A stretch of 64,000 nt of DNA from Collinsella sp. An2 (GTDB lineage Bacteria > Actinomycetota > Coriobacteriia > Coriobacteriales > Coriobacteriaceae), in NCBI RefSeq assembly GCF_002160065.1, contig NZ_NFJW01000010.1, positions 25,652 to 89,651 of the forward strand. The letters are read 5' to 3'. The notes below the pieces were generated by a model. The model saw only the letters and a list, made by a program, of their open reading frames with translations, did no database searches and was not told where the DNA came from. The stretch's first letter is position 1; each line of letters opens with the position of its first letter. The translations under genes were made by a program, and so were the position numbers. Shown here piece by piece: positions 27,325 through 35,473 of the stretch.

Positions 27325-28881
27325 TCAGTGGTTATCCATCTTTACTGCGGACTCATGTGAGTACTGTTTCAAGCTTTCAATGTGGGTGTCGAGCCAGGTG
27401 CCTCGTTTATCGATGAACGCCCTGAGCTCTCCGATTGCCTCCTCATAGCTTGTCGGATTTCTCTCAATAGGGATCAAGCGGTGTTCGGCCTTGAGGGTAG
27501 TGGGATCGAAGGTGGAACCCCAGACCTTCCAATTGCGCTCGATTGCAGGTCCCAAGAAGTCGAGTGCCGAATCGATAAAGTTGCCTAGATACTCGTCCGA
27601 AAGAACATCTTGACGCAGCTGACGATAACGATCGATGACGGCATCGATGAAATCCTCGTCCTTGACAAGCATGGTGAACCAAGGACGATTGACCATCGTG
27701 AACCCCGATGCGTCAGAGTAATCCGCTTCCGCATAGTTATCGAAAGCGCTGTTGAAATCCCAGATCGGTCCAAGTGATATACCGCTGCGCAGGTCGCGGG
27801 ACAAATATGTCGAATAGAGAGCAGCATCGTAATTCATGCTGAACTCGTTCGCTATGAAATAGGAGACGAACGAGTCCACATCGATATAGTTCCAGTATCC
27901 GTAATCCGCAGTGTCATAGTCATATGAATAGAGAGCCTTTTCAAAGGCACTGAAATCTTCCTCTATCCATTGAAGTTGCTCGTCGGTTAGTTCTTCCGCT
28001 TTGGGATACAAGACTTCAAGAGATGAATCAAGTAAGCCAACCTGAGAACCGAGATTGTCGAGCGTGACGGCATTCATATCATATCGATCAAGCTTCAACA
28101 TATAGCTTGTTTCCGGTCCACTATTCACACCCTGCTCTGTTTCGGTGAGGCTGACGCGACTTTCGGAAACATCAACCGCCTCCATACAAAGAAAGAGGCC
28201 ACGATACTCATCGTTCACGAACAGCTCACAGAACCGAACCTCCGGGGTATCTTCGCAAAAGGTTCCGAAGACGTTATACGCAAGATAGTTGCGAATAAGG
28301 GATTTATCGAGATAGGGTCCGTTAAGAATCCAACCGTTGTCCGCCGGCATCCCCAGGACGCCCTCGTTCACAGGGTTGCCTTCCTCATCGATAAAATGAA
28401 GGGAGTAGTTTCGTTTGGGAAAGTCCCGCGACCGGTGTCCTCGGTAGCGGATACGAGTCTGAGATGAAAAGATCGGGTCATCGCTCAGCTGGTTAGCGCT
28501 TCCCTCATCGTAGATGATGTCGATATCTCCGATAATGTAGTCGAGGCCTTCTGCGGTTTTCGTTTCGTAGTATCGCCCGTCAGGACGAAGTTTGGCGTCT
28601 CCATCCTCCTCGGTAACCACGTCGCCCGGGACCTCCTGTCCGCGCGTGTCTATGGACACGACCGGCAGATGGCTTGCAAAGGTCTCGGGGTCGATGCTCG
28701 TCGAGCTCGCAGCGGCGCGGTCGGCCTCTGAGAGGTCGTCCAAGGAGGCCGCCTGCTCATGCTGAATGTAGCGCTGCTGGGTCCCGGTCTCCTTCTCAAT
28801 CTCCCAGGTTCCCAGATGCGCCGCCACGGCAACGATAAGAGCGCAGACGCACGCTATGATGGCAATTGCTTTCGACCGCAT
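27325..28881 (-). CDS. CotH kinase family protein
   Basis: 518 residues with an N-terminal membrane or signal segment (about 4-22) and a linker rich in Ser and acidic residues. The CotH domain shows TRIRYRGHRSRDFPKRNYSL, KSLIRNYLAYNVF, YRGLFLCMEAVDVSESRV and GPIWDFNSAFDNYAEADYSD, the last resembling the metal-binding end of the kinase core. CotH of Bacillus phosphorylates secreted spore-coat proteins, but most bacterial homologues have no known substrate. Here it is 41 bases upstream of the glycosidase-like gene and 14 downstream of the DUF4956 gene. Base composition changes inside the gene: the first ~80 codons are G+C-rich, the rest markedly less so. Confidence 0.9.
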   Translation of the reverse strand: MRSKAIAIIACVCALIVAVAAHLGTWEIEKETGTQQRYIQHEQAASLDDLSEADRAAASSTSIDPETFASHLPVVSIDTRGQEVPGDVVTEEDGDAKLRPDGRYYETKTAEGLDYIIGDIDIIYDEGSANQLSDDPIFSSQTRIRYRGHRSRDFPKRNYSLHFIDEEGNPVNEGVLGMPADNGWILNGPYLDKSLIRNYLAYNVFGTFCEDTPEVRFCELFVNDEYRGLFLCMEAVDVSESRVSLTETEQGVNSGPETSYMLKLDRYDMNAVTLDNLGSQVGLLDSSLEVLYPKAEELTDEQLQWIEEDFSAFEKALYSYDYDTADYGYWNYIDVDSFVSYFIANEFSMNYDAALYSTYLSRDLRSGISLGPIWDFNSAFDNYAEADYSDASGFTMVNRPWFTMLVKDEDFIDAVIDRYRQLRQDVLSDEYLGNFIDSALDFLGPAIERNWKVWGSTFDPTTLKAEHRLIPIERNPTSYEEAIGELRAFIDKRGTWLDTHIESLKQYSHESAVKMDNH

Positions 28882-28895
28882 GGAGACACCGCCGC

Positions 28896-29600
28896 TTAGC
28901 TGCCGATTTCATCGTTTTGAGCGACGATGTTGACATACTCCACGTCACCGAGGGCATAGATGCGCTCGGTGAGCACGACGCCGGCTCCCTTCTGGGCACG
29001 GTCGAGTGCGCCCTTGGTCACCTCGAAGATAAACTCGACGCTCGACTCGGTGGTGTTCTTGACGCGCAGGCTCGCCTTGGACCCGAGAAGCTCGAAGATC
29101 TTGCCCTCGATTTCAAGCTCGCGAGCACGGGCGGCGCGGATGATGATGAGGGTGCGCACATCGTTGCGGATACGGCCGAGCAGCAGCATGGTGACGAACA
29201 CGGCGACGGTGCCCACAGCCGCAGCAAGGAACTGTGCCACACCACAGCAGATGCCGCAGATGATCGCCCAAAAGATATAGGTCGTATCGCGTGGGTCCTT
29301 GATGGCGGTACGAAAACGCACGATGGACAGAGCGCCCACCATGCCGAGGGACAGCGCGATCGAAGAGCCGATGACCATCATGACGGTCGCCGTGAGAACG
29401 GTGAGGGTCACGAGGTTCACGTTGAACTTCTGCGAATAGATGGTTCCCGCATGGCTCTCCCAATACGAGACGAAGATCACAAGTCCCAGGATGACGGCGC
29501 AACCCACGCGCAGTACCGCGTCCTCGAGGCCTACGACCGATGCCGATCCTTGCAGAAGCTGATAGAGCTCTTGTCTCACAATCCACCCCTTTTCCGTCAT
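28896..29600 (-). CDS. DUF4956 membrane protein
   Basis: 234 residues with about three to four hydrophobic segments in the first 150 residues. The family hallmark is present: GALSIVRFRTAIKDPRDTTY followed by IFWAIICGICCG. The C-terminal ~90 residues form a soluble alpha/beta domain. Function is unknown. DUF4956 genes are repeatedly found beside VTC-domain and CotH genes, as here. It could be a channel or carrier partner of the VTC protein. Confidence 0.88.
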   Translation of the reverse strand: MTEKGWIVRQELYQLLQGSASVVGLEDAVLRVGCAVILGLVIFVSYWESHAGTIYSQKFNVNLVTLTVLTATVMMVIGSSIALSLGMVGALSIVRFRTAIKDPRDTTYIFWAIICGICCGVAQFLAAAVGTVAVFVTMLLLGRIRNDVRTLIIIRAARARELEIEGKIFELLGSKASLRVKNTTESSVEFIFEVTKGALDRAQKGAGVVLTERIYALGDVEYVNIVAQNDEIGS

Positions 29601-29639
29601 TGCATCCCGGCGAAAGATTTGTTGCCGATAGCATGGTTG

Positions 29640-30335
29640 CTAGAACTGATAACCCATCGAGATGTCGCGCCCCAGACAATACTTGCTCACGGAAAGCGCT
29701 CGTTTCTCAACGGAGTTGAGCTGATCTTTGATGTAGCTCAACAGAAACCCGTTGTACTTCACCTCCAGGATGATGTTGAACGGGTCGAGCACCGGATGGA
29801 GAGGCAGATGTTCGTCAAACACGTTCACATTCGCCTCGGTCGCCCGTATCTCCGAATCGAAGGTGATGCGAATCCGGTTCTCCTTCGCCACGTACGCGCG
29901 TCGTCGATACTCGATCACCGCCTTGGGGCGGTAACCGTTGCAGGCGATAAACGCGTAGAGCTCGCCGGCAAAGGCCTCGGGACGTTCCAGCATCCAAGAG
30001 AGGTCGCCTGCGACAAGTCGCTCTGCCTCTGTGCGGCACAGGGGTAGCGACCGCTTGAGCTGATGCTCCCCTTCTTTCTGCTTCATCTCGAGCAAGGCGA
30101 AGTCTGCGGTGGGGTCATAGAGGCGAAGACGCAGCTTGCGCCTCGGATCAGTGCCGAAGAGCTTTTCGACGAAATCACGGTCCGAGACGGTGTCAAAATA
30201 CAGGGAGCGAATACTATAGCCGCACGGCCCGTTGTGGTCATCCTCGTGCATGACAGCGGCAAGGCGGCGCTGAAGCTTGGCCGCCGCAGTGGGATCGACC
30301 AAGAACTTCTTCTCCTGCCTCGTCACCTGCCGCAC
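29640..30335 (-). CDS. VTC domain (polyphosphate polymerase-like) protein
   Basis: 231 residues, soluble. The GTG start at 30335 follows GGGAGG. The triphosphate-tunnel fold is recognisable from basic and acidic tunnel strands: RQEKKFLVD, YSIRSLYFDT, RRKLRLRLY, ALLEMKQKEGEHQLKRSLPL, IEYRRRAYVAKENRIRITFD, IILEVKYNGF and SKYCLGR. In yeast Vtc4 this domain polymerises polyphosphate from ATP; other tunnel enzymes hydrolyse triphosphate. It is the first gene of the seven-gene minus-strand operon and diverges from the GGDEF gene. Confidence 0.88.
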   Translation of the reverse strand: MRQVTRQEKKFLVDPTAAAKLQRRLAAVMHEDDHNGPCGYSIRSLYFDTVSDRDFVEKLFGTDPRRKLRLRLYDPTADFALLEMKQKEGEHQLKRSLPLCRTEAERLVAGDLSWMLERPEAFAGELYAFIACNGYRPKAVIEYRRRAYVAKENRIRITFDSEIRATEANVNVFDEHLPLHPVLDPFNIILEVKYNGFLLSYIKDQLNSVEKRALSVSKYCLGRDISMGYQF

Positions 30336-30523
30336 GTGCCGGCACCCTCCCTATTTCATGCTTAAACACCAAACAAACATCCCTATACGCAGGAACATTT
30401 GTAGATAATCAGTATACCGTCAGAACTTTGAGGGGGAGTACAGATTTTCTCCGGCTACCTTTATGCTGGTACAGCGACAGCATATTCGTGGTCGAACAAC
30501 CAAGCGTTGAAGGGAGATGCACG
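30336..30523. promoter_or_regulatory. divergent control region between the VTC operon and the GGDEF gene
   Basis: The 188 bases hold the start signals of both divergent units. The stretch 30361-30420 is A+T-rich with several -10-like words on both strands (GATAAT plus; TATACT and TATAGG minus), none with a convincing -35. It is the natural place for a regulator shared by polymer synthesis and c-di-GMP synthesis. Confidence 0.4.
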
Positions 30524-31708
30524 GTGAGGGCTCTCGTGCATGCATATCGTACCTATCAAGCACGCGCAGCGGCGTACTTCAAGGACGGCGTACGCGAGAT
30601 TGCAGCCGATAACTTCAAGTTTCTGCGCTTTGCGAGCATTGCGACGTTGCTTCTGCTTGTCTTCCTGCTCCTGCTGGCACCGGCGGTGATTCATGGCTGG
30701 AAGCCCTCTGTGTTCCATCTCGTCTTCCTCCCGGTCATGATCGTGTTCTGCGCGATCGCCTGGATGGGCCATCGGCGCGGCATGCTCCGCCATGCCCTTC
30801 CCATGTGCATCGCCTTTGAGATTGTGCTCTACGCCTTCATGATCTTCCTTGATACCGCAGCAGAGCCCGACTCACCAAGCACCTTCATGCAGCTCGTATG
30901 TATTGCCCTTCCCGCGCTCTTCATCATGCCCGACTTCATAACCTACGGCTTGCTCACCGCGGCCGAGGTCGTCTACCTTGTGTGCGTCATCACGCTGAAG
31001 GAGCCAGGAATCGCCCAGTACGACATCTTCGAGATGATCACGGGCTTTCTGTTCGCGCTCTGCGTGTCGCATCTCACCATGAACTATCGGTTGAGTGCCC
31101 ATGAGATGCGCATGAAGTACGAGATCATGAGCAAGCGCGACACGCTTTCGAATCTCTATAACAAGCGCGCCTTCGTCGAAAAGGCACGTGCGTATCTGGA
31201 GAGCGTCAACCCACACTGCACCTGTTCTCTGGCATTTTTGGACCTCGATGACTTCAAGGCGTTAAACGATACGCTGGGACATCCGGCAGGTGACGAGGTG
31301 CTCATCGACATGGGCCATCTCCTCAGCGAGCTCTTCCGCCCCACCGACATCATCGGGCGCTTCGGCGGCGATGAATTCCTGGTGCTTGTTGAGGGTATGG
31401 CAGATATCGACTTGCTAAGACACCGCTTTGACGCGGTGCGTACGCGCCTGCGCGAGGCCTGTGAAAAGCAGCTGGGGTACGAGATCGGCTGCAGCGTGGG
31501 CATCGTTTATCTCAACAACGAGCCGGCAGATTTCGATGAACTCGTGGGCCAAGCGGATGCACAGCTGTATACCGCCAAGCGCGAAGGAAAGAGCCGTACG
31601 CGTATCGCCCACTACGTTCCGGCCGGAGTGGAGGCGGTGGACACCAACGTCAGACAGTCTCCGAACGGAGATGAAGCCGATAGGACGCATGGCTCATCAA
31701 TAATGTAA
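30524..31708 (+). CDS. membrane diguanylate cyclase (GGDEF)
   Basis: About 394 residues from the GTG at 30524, chosen because AAGGGAGAT lies nine bases upstream; the frame is also open from a TTG at 30428. About six hydrophobic segments occupy the first ~185 residues. The GGDEF domain follows: DTLSNLYNKRAF, FLDLDDFKALNDTLGHPAGD and an intact FGGDEF (GGDEF at 281-285), so it should convert two GTP to c-di-GMP. I see no RxxD inhibitory site directly before the motif (FRPTDIIGRF does not fit). It faces away from the polysaccharide operon, sharing its upstream region. Confidence 0.92.
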   Translation: MRALVHAYRTYQARAAAYFKDGVREIAADNFKFLRFASIATLLLLVFLLLLAPAVIHGWKPSVFHLVFLPVMIVFCAIAWMGHRRGMLRHALPMCIAFEIVLYAFMIFLDTAAEPDSPSTFMQLVCIALPALFIMPDFITYGLLTAAEVVYLVCVITLKEPGIAQYDIFEMITGFLFALCVSHLTMNYRLSAHEMRMKYEIMSKRDTLSNLYNKRAFVEKARAYLESVNPHCTCSLAFLDLDDFKALNDTLGHPAGDEVLIDMGHLLSELFRPTDIIGRFGGDEFLVLVEGMADIDLLRHRFDAVRTRLREACEKQLGYEIGCSVGIVYLNNEPADFDELVGQADAQLYTAKREGKSRTRIAHYVPAGVEAVDTNVRQSPNGDEADRTHGSSIM

Positions 31709-31748
31709 GCAGCTGGAGCTGAGCAGAACCATCGTAGGGAGGGCGACC

Positions 31749-32927
31749 ATGGGCATCGTCTCACGAAGTGAATTCGAGACCTCGACCGCCGAGGCGTTCG
31801 ACCGCGTCTGGGGTCTTGCAGACGACTACGGTCCCATACCTGCTCGCTCGCGTGACCCGCACGCCCTCCTGATTGCCGACGACGACGCGATCAATCGTCT
31901 CGTGCTTGCCAACCTGTTCGGTGACCACTACGAGATAGACGAAGCTGAGGACGGCACCCAGGCGCTCGCCATGGTGCTCAATGACCCTCTACGCTATGCC
32001 GCCATCCTCCTCGATTATCAAATGGAGGGCATGAACGGAATCGAGGTGCTGCAGGGCCTGGCAAGAGTCAGATTAGTCGAACGCATCCCCACCTTCCTCA
32101 TCAGCGCTGAGGTCGACGATGCTGTGACCGAGCGTGCCTACGCGCTGGGCGTCATGGACGTCGTTGAGAAGCCAATCATCCCCTACGTCGTCAACAGGCG
32201 CGTCGGGTCCGTCATCGAGCTCTTCTCGGCACGCCGGCGTCTGAGTACCGTCGTGCAGGAACAACAAACCGAGCTCGTGCGCCGAGCGACAACGATCATC
32301 GAGCTCAACCGCGGTATGATCGAGGCGCTTGCCGCCGCCATCGAGTTTCGCGACGGCGAGAGCGGCGACCATGTGCGCCGCATTCACGACATCACGCATG
32401 CCCTGCTTACCGATACCGATCTGGGAAGCGGGCTTTCCTCTGACGACGTCTCGAACATCGCGCTTGCGTCCATCATGCACGACGTGGGCAAGATCGCCAT
32501 CCCCGACGCCATCCTGTGTAAACCGGGCCGCCTCACGCCCGAAGAATTCGAAACCATGAAGACGCATACCGTGGTCGGCGCGGAGATGCTGGCGAAAATC
32601 CCGCAGATGCGCCGCAGCGAGGTCTATCGCTACGCGGTCGATATTGCCCGACACCATCATGAGCGCTGGGACGGACGAGGGTATCCCGACGGTATCGGCG
32701 GGTCGGAACTGTCAATGTGGGCACAGGTCGTCTCGATTGCCGATGTCTACGACGCGCTGCGCTCAAAGCGCGTCTATAAGGATGCCTATGGACGCTCACA
32801 GGCACTGAACATGATCGAGGATGGCGCCTGCGGCACGTTCAATCCCAAGCTGCTCGCGACCTTCCGCGCAATCGAGCCGCGCCTGAACGCGATGTATGTC
32901 GGACAGAAGGAGGAAACCCGTGGATAG
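31749..32927 (+). CDS. response regulator with HD-GYP c-di-GMP phosphodiesterase domain
   Basis: 392 residues. Receiver domain (about 38-155) with the acidic triad ADDD, phospho-acceptor Asp89 in LLDYQMEGMNG, LISAE and the Lys of VVEKPI. A helical linker leads to an HD-GYP domain (about 190-385). The domain shows EFRDGESGDHVRRI, HD at 244-245 in MHDVGKIAIPDAI, THTVVGAEML, RHHHERWDGRG and GYP at 311-313. The residues required for c-di-GMP hydrolysis are present. GGAGGGCGACC precedes the ATG. It is followed by an overlapping Hpt gene, so its phosphate probably comes through that protein. Confidence 0.93.
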   Translation: MGIVSRSEFETSTAEAFDRVWGLADDYGPIPARSRDPHALLIADDDAINRLVLANLFGDHYEIDEAEDGTQALAMVLNDPLRYAAILLDYQMEGMNGIEVLQGLARVRLVERIPTFLISAEVDDAVTERAYALGVMDVVEKPIIPYVVNRRVGSVIELFSARRRLSTVVQEQQTELVRRATTIIELNRGMIEALAAAIEFRDGESGDHVRRIHDITHALLTDTDLGSGLSSDDVSNIALASIMHDVGKIAIPDAILCKPGRLTPEEFETMKTHTVVGAEMLAKIPQMRRSEVYRYAVDIARHHHERWDGRGYPDGIGGSELSMWAQVVSIADVYDALRSKRVYKDAYGRSQALNMIEDGACGTFNPKLLATFRAIEPRLNAMYVGQKEETRG

Positions 32928-33258
32928 GGCTGCATGCGAAGCTGCCGGCATCGATGTCGACGAGGTGCTGGGGCGCGTCCTTGGCCGCGAGGATGTTGTC
33001 GAGAGGCTGTTTGCGGCATACCTACATGACGAATCGGTCACAAAGCTTGGAGACGCGCTTGAGACGGGCGATCTGAACGCCGCCGAACGAGCGGCCCATG
33101 CGCTCAAAGGCGTTTCGTCAAACCTTGCCATGGAGACGCTAAGCCAGATGGCCGTGGAGACCCTCGCCTTGGTACGTGCCGGCGATGTAAAAGGAGCAAG
33201 AAGGCTCTACCCCACCCTGCTCGATGCCCATGGGCGCGTTGTTGCTGCCATCTCCTAG
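32920..33258 (+). CDS. stand-alone histidine phosphotransfer (Hpt) protein
   Basis: 112 residues. GTG at 32920 has GAAGGAGGAAACCC directly upstream and overlaps the HD-GYP gene by 8 bases, so translation is coupled. The helical Hpt signature AAHALKGVSSNLA places the phospho-His at residue 60. The gene can relay phosphate from a hybrid kinase lacking its own Hpt domain to a receiver protein; both partners occur in this island. Pairing is inferred. Confidence 0.87.
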   Translation: MDRAACEAAGIDVDEVLGRVLGREDVVERLFAAYLHDESVTKLGDALETGDLNAAERAAHALKGVSSNLAMETLSQMAVETLALVRAGDVKGARRLYPTLLDAHGRVVAAIS

Positions 33259-33313
33259 CACGGGTCACGGATCGCAAATCACGTTCAAAACCATTGGAAG
33301 TCATCACATGAAG

Positions 33314-33353
33314 CGGCCCCGGTGCGCAGCTCATCACGCGCGCACCGGGGCCG
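33314..33353. terminator. bidirectional terminator between hpt and glyS
   Basis: 14-bp stem CGGCCCCGGTGCGC with its complement, 12-base loop, between two genes that converge. T-runs are modest (TTCGTTC on the plus side). Marks the right edge of the signalling island. Confidence 0.65.
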
Positions 33354-33378
33354 TTCGTTCAATACTTGGTTGAAGCGC

Positions 33379-35472
33379 TTACTTCTTTGCCAGAGCGCCC
33401 ATGTCGGCAACGTCGGCAAAGACCGCCTCGAAGCGGTTGAGCAGACGCAGGCGGTTCTCACGAATTGCCTGGTCCTCATCCATAACGAGCACGTCCTCGA
33501 AGAAGCGGTCAATCGGGGCACGAAGCGCCGCAAGGCCAGAGATGAGCGCCTCGAAGTCGCGCTTTTCGATAGCCGTCGCCACCAGATCGTGCGCGGCGTC
33601 GGTCGCAAGCAGCAGGTCGTGCTCGGCCTCGCCCAGCAGCGCCTCGTCGACGTCGGTTCCAAGGGATGCATCGGCAAGGTGGCTTGCACGTGCGTAGGCC
33701 ACGGCGAGGTTCTCGAAGGTCTCCGGATCGCGCTGACGAGCGTCGGCAAGCGCGTGGGCAAGCGCGAAGAAGTCGGCAGGAGCGCAGATCTTCCCGGCGG
33801 AGACGGCGGCAACGACGTCGGCGGGAACACCCTCGTCGCGCACCATCTGCTCCATGCGACCCTTGATGAAGGCACACACCGCTTCGGTGACGGCAGCCTT
33901 GTCAAAGCTCAGTCCCTGCTCGGCATAGGCGTCGAGCGCCGGTCCCACGAGCTCAGCGTAGCCGCAGCCCAGGCGCTGGCGCAGAATGTTCACAACGCCG
34001 ATGGCGCTACGGCGCAGCGCGAAGGGATCCTTCGAACCGGTGGGCGGCTCATCGATGGCAAACATGCCGGCGATAGTGTCGAGCTTGTCGGCAACGGCGA
34101 CAATACAGCCGGCGGTTCCCTCGGGAAGCTCATCGCCGGCGAAGCGCGGACGATAGTGGTCGCGAATCGCAGCCGCAACCTCGGGGGATTCACCAGCGGC
34201 AAGCGCGTAGTAGCCACCCATAACGCCCTGCTGGCTCGTGAACTCCACCACGGCGGAGGACACGAGGTCGGCCTTGGCAAAGTGAGCGGCGCGCTGGGCG
34301 TCGGAAGCGGTCTGGGCGCCGATGCGGGCGGCATGGGCGATTGCCAGCGAGAGGTCCTCGATGCGCTCCGACTTCTGCAGAACGCTGCCCAGACTCTTCT
34401 GGAAGCCCACCTCGGCAAGACGGGAGCGGAACTCCTCGAGCGAGACCTTGAGGTCCTCGTCATAGAAGAACTTGGCGTCATAGAGGCGGGCGCGGACGAC
34501 ACGCTCGTTGCCGTCGATGATGCGCGCCGAATTCTCGGGACGGCCGTTGGAGACGACGACGAACTCACGCGTCAGGTTGCCCTCGGCGTCGTAGATGGGG
34601 AAATAGCGCTGGTTGGACAGCATGGACTCGCAGATGATCTCGTGCGGGACCTTGAGGAACTCCTCGTCGAACATACCAACGAGCACCGTGGGCCACTCGC
34701 AGAGGTTCACGACCTCGTCGAGGACCTTCTTAGGGGTGTCCACATGGGCTCCGCCGCGCTCAGCCTCGACCTTCGCGATGCCCTCGGCGATCACCTCGCG
34801 TCGACGCTCCTCAGAAAGCACGCCGTTCTCCTCGAGCACCTGCTCATATACGGCAGGCTCGGCGACGACATGCTCGCCCGGCCCCAGCACGCGATGACCG
34901 CGTGTGGTGTTGCCGCTTGTGACATCGGCGTAGCTCACCGGCACGACATCCGACCCCAGAAGGACGCAAAGCCAGCGGATGGGGCGCACAAACGTCTCGT
35001 GCGTAGTGCCCCAGCGCTGGGAGCGATAGTTGGGCCACTGCAGCGAGGAGATGACCTTGCGGCAAAGCTCGGACAGGATAGGCGTCGCCGGGGCGGACGG
35101 AATGTTCTTCTCGGCGAAGACGTACTCGCGCCCATCGGTGTCCTCACGACGGATGAGGTCGGCGGCAGCGATGCCGCACTTGCGGGCAAAGCCCTCGGCA
35201 GCCTTCGTCGGGTTGCCATCGGCATCGAACGCGATGTTTGCCGCAGGTCCGCGCTTGATCTCGTGAACCTCATCGGTCGCGCAGGCAACGTCGTTTACCA
35301 GGGCGGCAAGACGACGAGGGGATGAGATGACACGCACGGCGCCGTGCGCGAGCCCTGCGGCCGTAAGGCCCTCGTCAACGAGGCGGCCGAACTGCTTGAC
35401 GGCGTTGATGAGCGGAGCCGAGGGCATCTCCTCGGTGCCGATCTCAAACAGAAAATCGCGAGTCTCGGCCAT
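33379..35472 (-). CDS. glyS: glycine-tRNA ligase beta subunit
   Basis: 697 residues from the ATG at 35472, which has AAGGAGGTGG overlapping the end of glyQ; the frame is open 53 codons further upstream but that part is not family-like. N-terminus FLFEIGTEEMPSAPL is diagnostic. Also seen: MLSNQRYFPIYD, NGRPENSARIIDGNERVVRA and a C-terminal anticodon-binding DALR-type helical region ending LLNRFEAVFADVADMGALAK. With GlyQ it forms the tetrameric alpha2beta2 enzyme charging tRNA-Gly. Confidence 0.97.
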   Translation of the reverse strand: MAETRDFLFEIGTEEMPSAPLINAVKQFGRLVDEGLTAAGLAHGAVRVISSPRRLAALVNDVACATDEVHEIKRGPAANIAFDADGNPTKAAEGFARKCGIAAADLIRREDTDGREYVFAEKNIPSAPATPILSELCRKVISSLQWPNYRSQRWGTTHETFVRPIRWLCVLLGSDVVPVSYADVTSGNTTRGHRVLGPGEHVVAEPAVYEQVLEENGVLSEERRREVIAEGIAKVEAERGGAHVDTPKKVLDEVVNLCEWPTVLVGMFDEEFLKVPHEIICESMLSNQRYFPIYDAEGNLTREFVVVSNGRPENSARIIDGNERVVRARLYDAKFFYDEDLKVSLEEFRSRLAEVGFQKSLGSVLQKSERIEDLSLAIAHAARIGAQTASDAQRAAHFAKADLVSSAVVEFTSQQGVMGGYYALAAGESPEVAAAIRDHYRPRFAGDELPEGTAGCIVAVADKLDTIAGMFAIDEPPTGSKDPFALRRSAIGVVNILRQRLGCGYAELVGPALDAYAEQGLSFDKAAVTEAVCAFIKGRMEQMVRDEGVPADVVAAVSAGKICAPADFFALAHALADARQRDPETFENLAVAYARASHLADASLGTDVDEALLGEAEHDLLLATDAAHDLVATAIEKRDFEALISGLAALRAPIDRFFEDVLVMDEDQAIRENRLRLLNRFEAVFADVADMGALAKK

Positions 35473-35473
35473 C

